Positions 63,044 through 64,000 of a stretch of DNA of 64,000 nt are shown here, in pieces. The stretch covers positions 1 through 64,000 of the forward strand of contig JACPPJ010000025.1 of NCBI GenBank assembly GCA_016191085.1, in the 5' to 3' direction. Position 1 is the first letter of the stretch. Each line of letters begins with the position of its first letter. A program made the translations under genes and the position numbers. The notes below the pieces were generated by a model. The model did no database searches. It was given only the letters and a program-made list of their open reading frames with translations, and had not been told where the DNA came from. This DNA is from Acidobacteriota bacterium (lineage in GTDB: Bacteria; Acidobacteriota; Terriglobia; 2-12-FULL-54-10).

Positions 63044-63650
63044 GTTGCGACTGTTGTTTGCTGCACGGCGGAGCACTCCCGCTTTTCTGCTGGTTGTGTT
63101 GTCCATTGCGTTCTCCGCTTGCAGGCAGGACATGGCAGATCAGCCTAAGCAGAAGCCTTTGACGGCGAGTCTGTTTTTCGCCGACGGCTCCGCGCGTCAG
63201 CCGGTGGAAGGAACGGTCCCGCACGGAAGCATAGAAGACGATCATCTGAACGTCTCCCCCGATGACCCCAATTTCCCGGTTGCACTTACACCGGAACTGC
63301 TGGCGCGCGGCAAGGAGCGGTACACGATTTATTGCTCCGTCTGCCATGGCGCTCTGGGCGACGGGAACGGAATGATTGTGCGCCGCGGCTACCGCACTCC
63401 GCCGTCTTATCACATAGAAAGGTTGCGGCGAGCGCCGGTAGGGCATTTCTACGACGTGGTGACGCACGGCTTCGGATTGATGCCAGAGTACGCAACACTA
63501 ATTCCGCCGCGGGACCGCTGGGCGATTGTGGCGTACGTCCGCGCCCTGCAAATCAGCCAATACGCAAACGTAGCACAGTTGCCGCCGGAACACCGCCAGC
63601 GGGTTGAATCAACCCCGAGCGGCACGCCTCCACAGGAAGGATCACGATAA
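63030..63650 (+). CDS. actE: Alternative complex III subunit ActE (lipid-anchored monohaem cytochrome c)
   Basis: A 206-residue lipoprotein: basic N terminus, hydrophobic stretch and lipobox AFSAC. The mature protein has one haem motif, CSVCH, inside the cytochrome c pattern KERYTIYCSVCHGALGDGNG, with an axial Met in FGLMPEYA. It is the likely exit for electrons to a soluble cytochrome or a terminal oxidase. The start is the ATG at 63030, overlapping actD by 14 bases; a longer frame from 62832 is a shadow. Confidence 0.9.
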   Translation: MCLTRLRLLFAARRSTPAFLLVVLSIAFSACRQDMADQPKQKPLTASLFFADGSARQPVEGTVPHGSIEDDHLNVSPDDPNFPVALTPELLARGKERYTIYCSVCHGALGDGNGMIVRRGYRTPPSYHIERLRRAPVGHFYDVVTHGFGLMPEYATLIPPRDRWAIVAYVRALQISQYANVAQLPPEHRQRVESTPSGTPPQEGSR

Positions 63651-64000
63651 TGCCATCGCTCACGTACGTCCCCGGGGAAGAGATCCGCCGGATGCAGTGG
63701 AGGGCCTTCTGGGTCGGCGCAATTGCGATGGCCATCTGCATCGTCGGCGCGTTTTTCAGTCGGGTGCAGTTCTTTCAGTCGTACCTGCTTGGGTTTCTGT
63801 ACTGGACGGGAATGGGACTGGGCTGCATGGCGATCATGATGCTTCACCATCTCACCAGCGGCGCGTGGGGTATGGTGATCCGCCGCCCGCTGGAGTCGGC
63901 CAGCAGGACCATTGCTCTGATGGCGCTGCTGTTCATTCCGCTGGCGTTTGGAGTGCCCTCGATTTATAGCTGGGTGAACCGGACGGGTTTGAGCCAGGAG
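63650..64000 (+). CDS. actF: Alternative complex III subunit ActF (partial, runs off window)
   Basis: The first 117 residues of the second quinone-type membrane subunit, beginning MPSLTYVPGEEIRRMQWRAF with hydrophobic helices (about 22-40, 45-70 and 85-105) and the typical MLHHLTSGAWGMVIRRPLES. The ATG overlaps the actE stop by one base. It is cut by the window end, so its length and the following genes (often cytochrome oxidase subunits) cannot be seen. Confidence 0.88.
   Translation, partial: MPSLTYVPGEEIRRMQWRAFWVGAIAMAICIVGAFFSRVQFFQSYLLGFLYWTGMGLGCMAIMMLHHLTSGAWGMVIRRPLESASRTIALMALLFIPLAFGVPSIYSWVNRTGLSQE

Overview
The window reads like a chromosome segment of an acidobacterium (phylum Acidobacteriota) or close relative, probably a soil or sediment lineage. 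This is an inference from gene content and style, not from a marker-gene comparison. It rests on an alternative complex III operon, several PilZ proteins, a bactofilin-type exopolysaccharide operon, GC-rich coding DNA and hairpin-rich intergenic repeats. About two thirds is conserved housekeeping sequence; the rest is accessory DNA.

1-8462 (core): tandem hairpins, a B12-binding domain protein, a single-domain response regulator, an FmdB-type zinc ribbon, tmRNA (minus strand), then a minus-strand run mnmG / SurA-like foldase / YhaM-like OB-HD nuclease / PilZ protein, and a thiolase. 8463-11226 (small accessory patch): a beheaded CopG-type antitoxin in frame after the thiolase stop, an MtlR/DUF4145-like gene followed by a DGQHR (DndB-like) gene, a small lipoprotein, and a HicA/HicB pair. 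11254-24174 (core): proC, secreted amidohydrolase, HEAT-repeat protein, ruvX-mltG, smc, CbiX-type chelatase, sugar isomerase, asnS.

24866-55350 (genomic island, about 30.4 kb): a 40-bp direct repeat equal to the 5' half of tRNA-Leu(UAG) flanks the region. A tyrosine integrase reads into the intact tRNA gene at the right end. Cargo from left to right: a PD-(D/E)XK-like protein, XRE regulators, a SPARTA-type short Argonaute/TIR-APAZ pair with a third co-directional gene that looks like a nuclease, and a histidine kinase with a beheaded response regulator. Next come a second integrase broken by a decayed insertion sequence and an unrecognised six-gene cluster (TonB/TPR protein, P-loop ATPase, two PilZ-like/coiled-coil proteins, J-domain protein, membrane pseudokinase). 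After these lie an exopolysaccharide operon (GATase-like, membrane protein, GT2, bactofilin-YaiO fusion), two divergent Crp-like regulators, a PilZ protein and a REC-HD-GYP protein. The island is a mosaic, with several truncated genes marking old junctions.

55396-64000: a frameshifted secreted glycosidase-like pseudogene, then actABCDE and the start of actF, encoding alternative complex III (quinol:cytochrome c oxidoreductase). These are packed with overlapping start and stop codons, and actF runs off the window end.

The most interesting candidates for new biology are the three-gene SPARTA locus, the six-gene cluster at 33.7-42.4 kb, the DGQHR/MtlR-like pair, and a REP-like repeat translated in frame inside mnmG.
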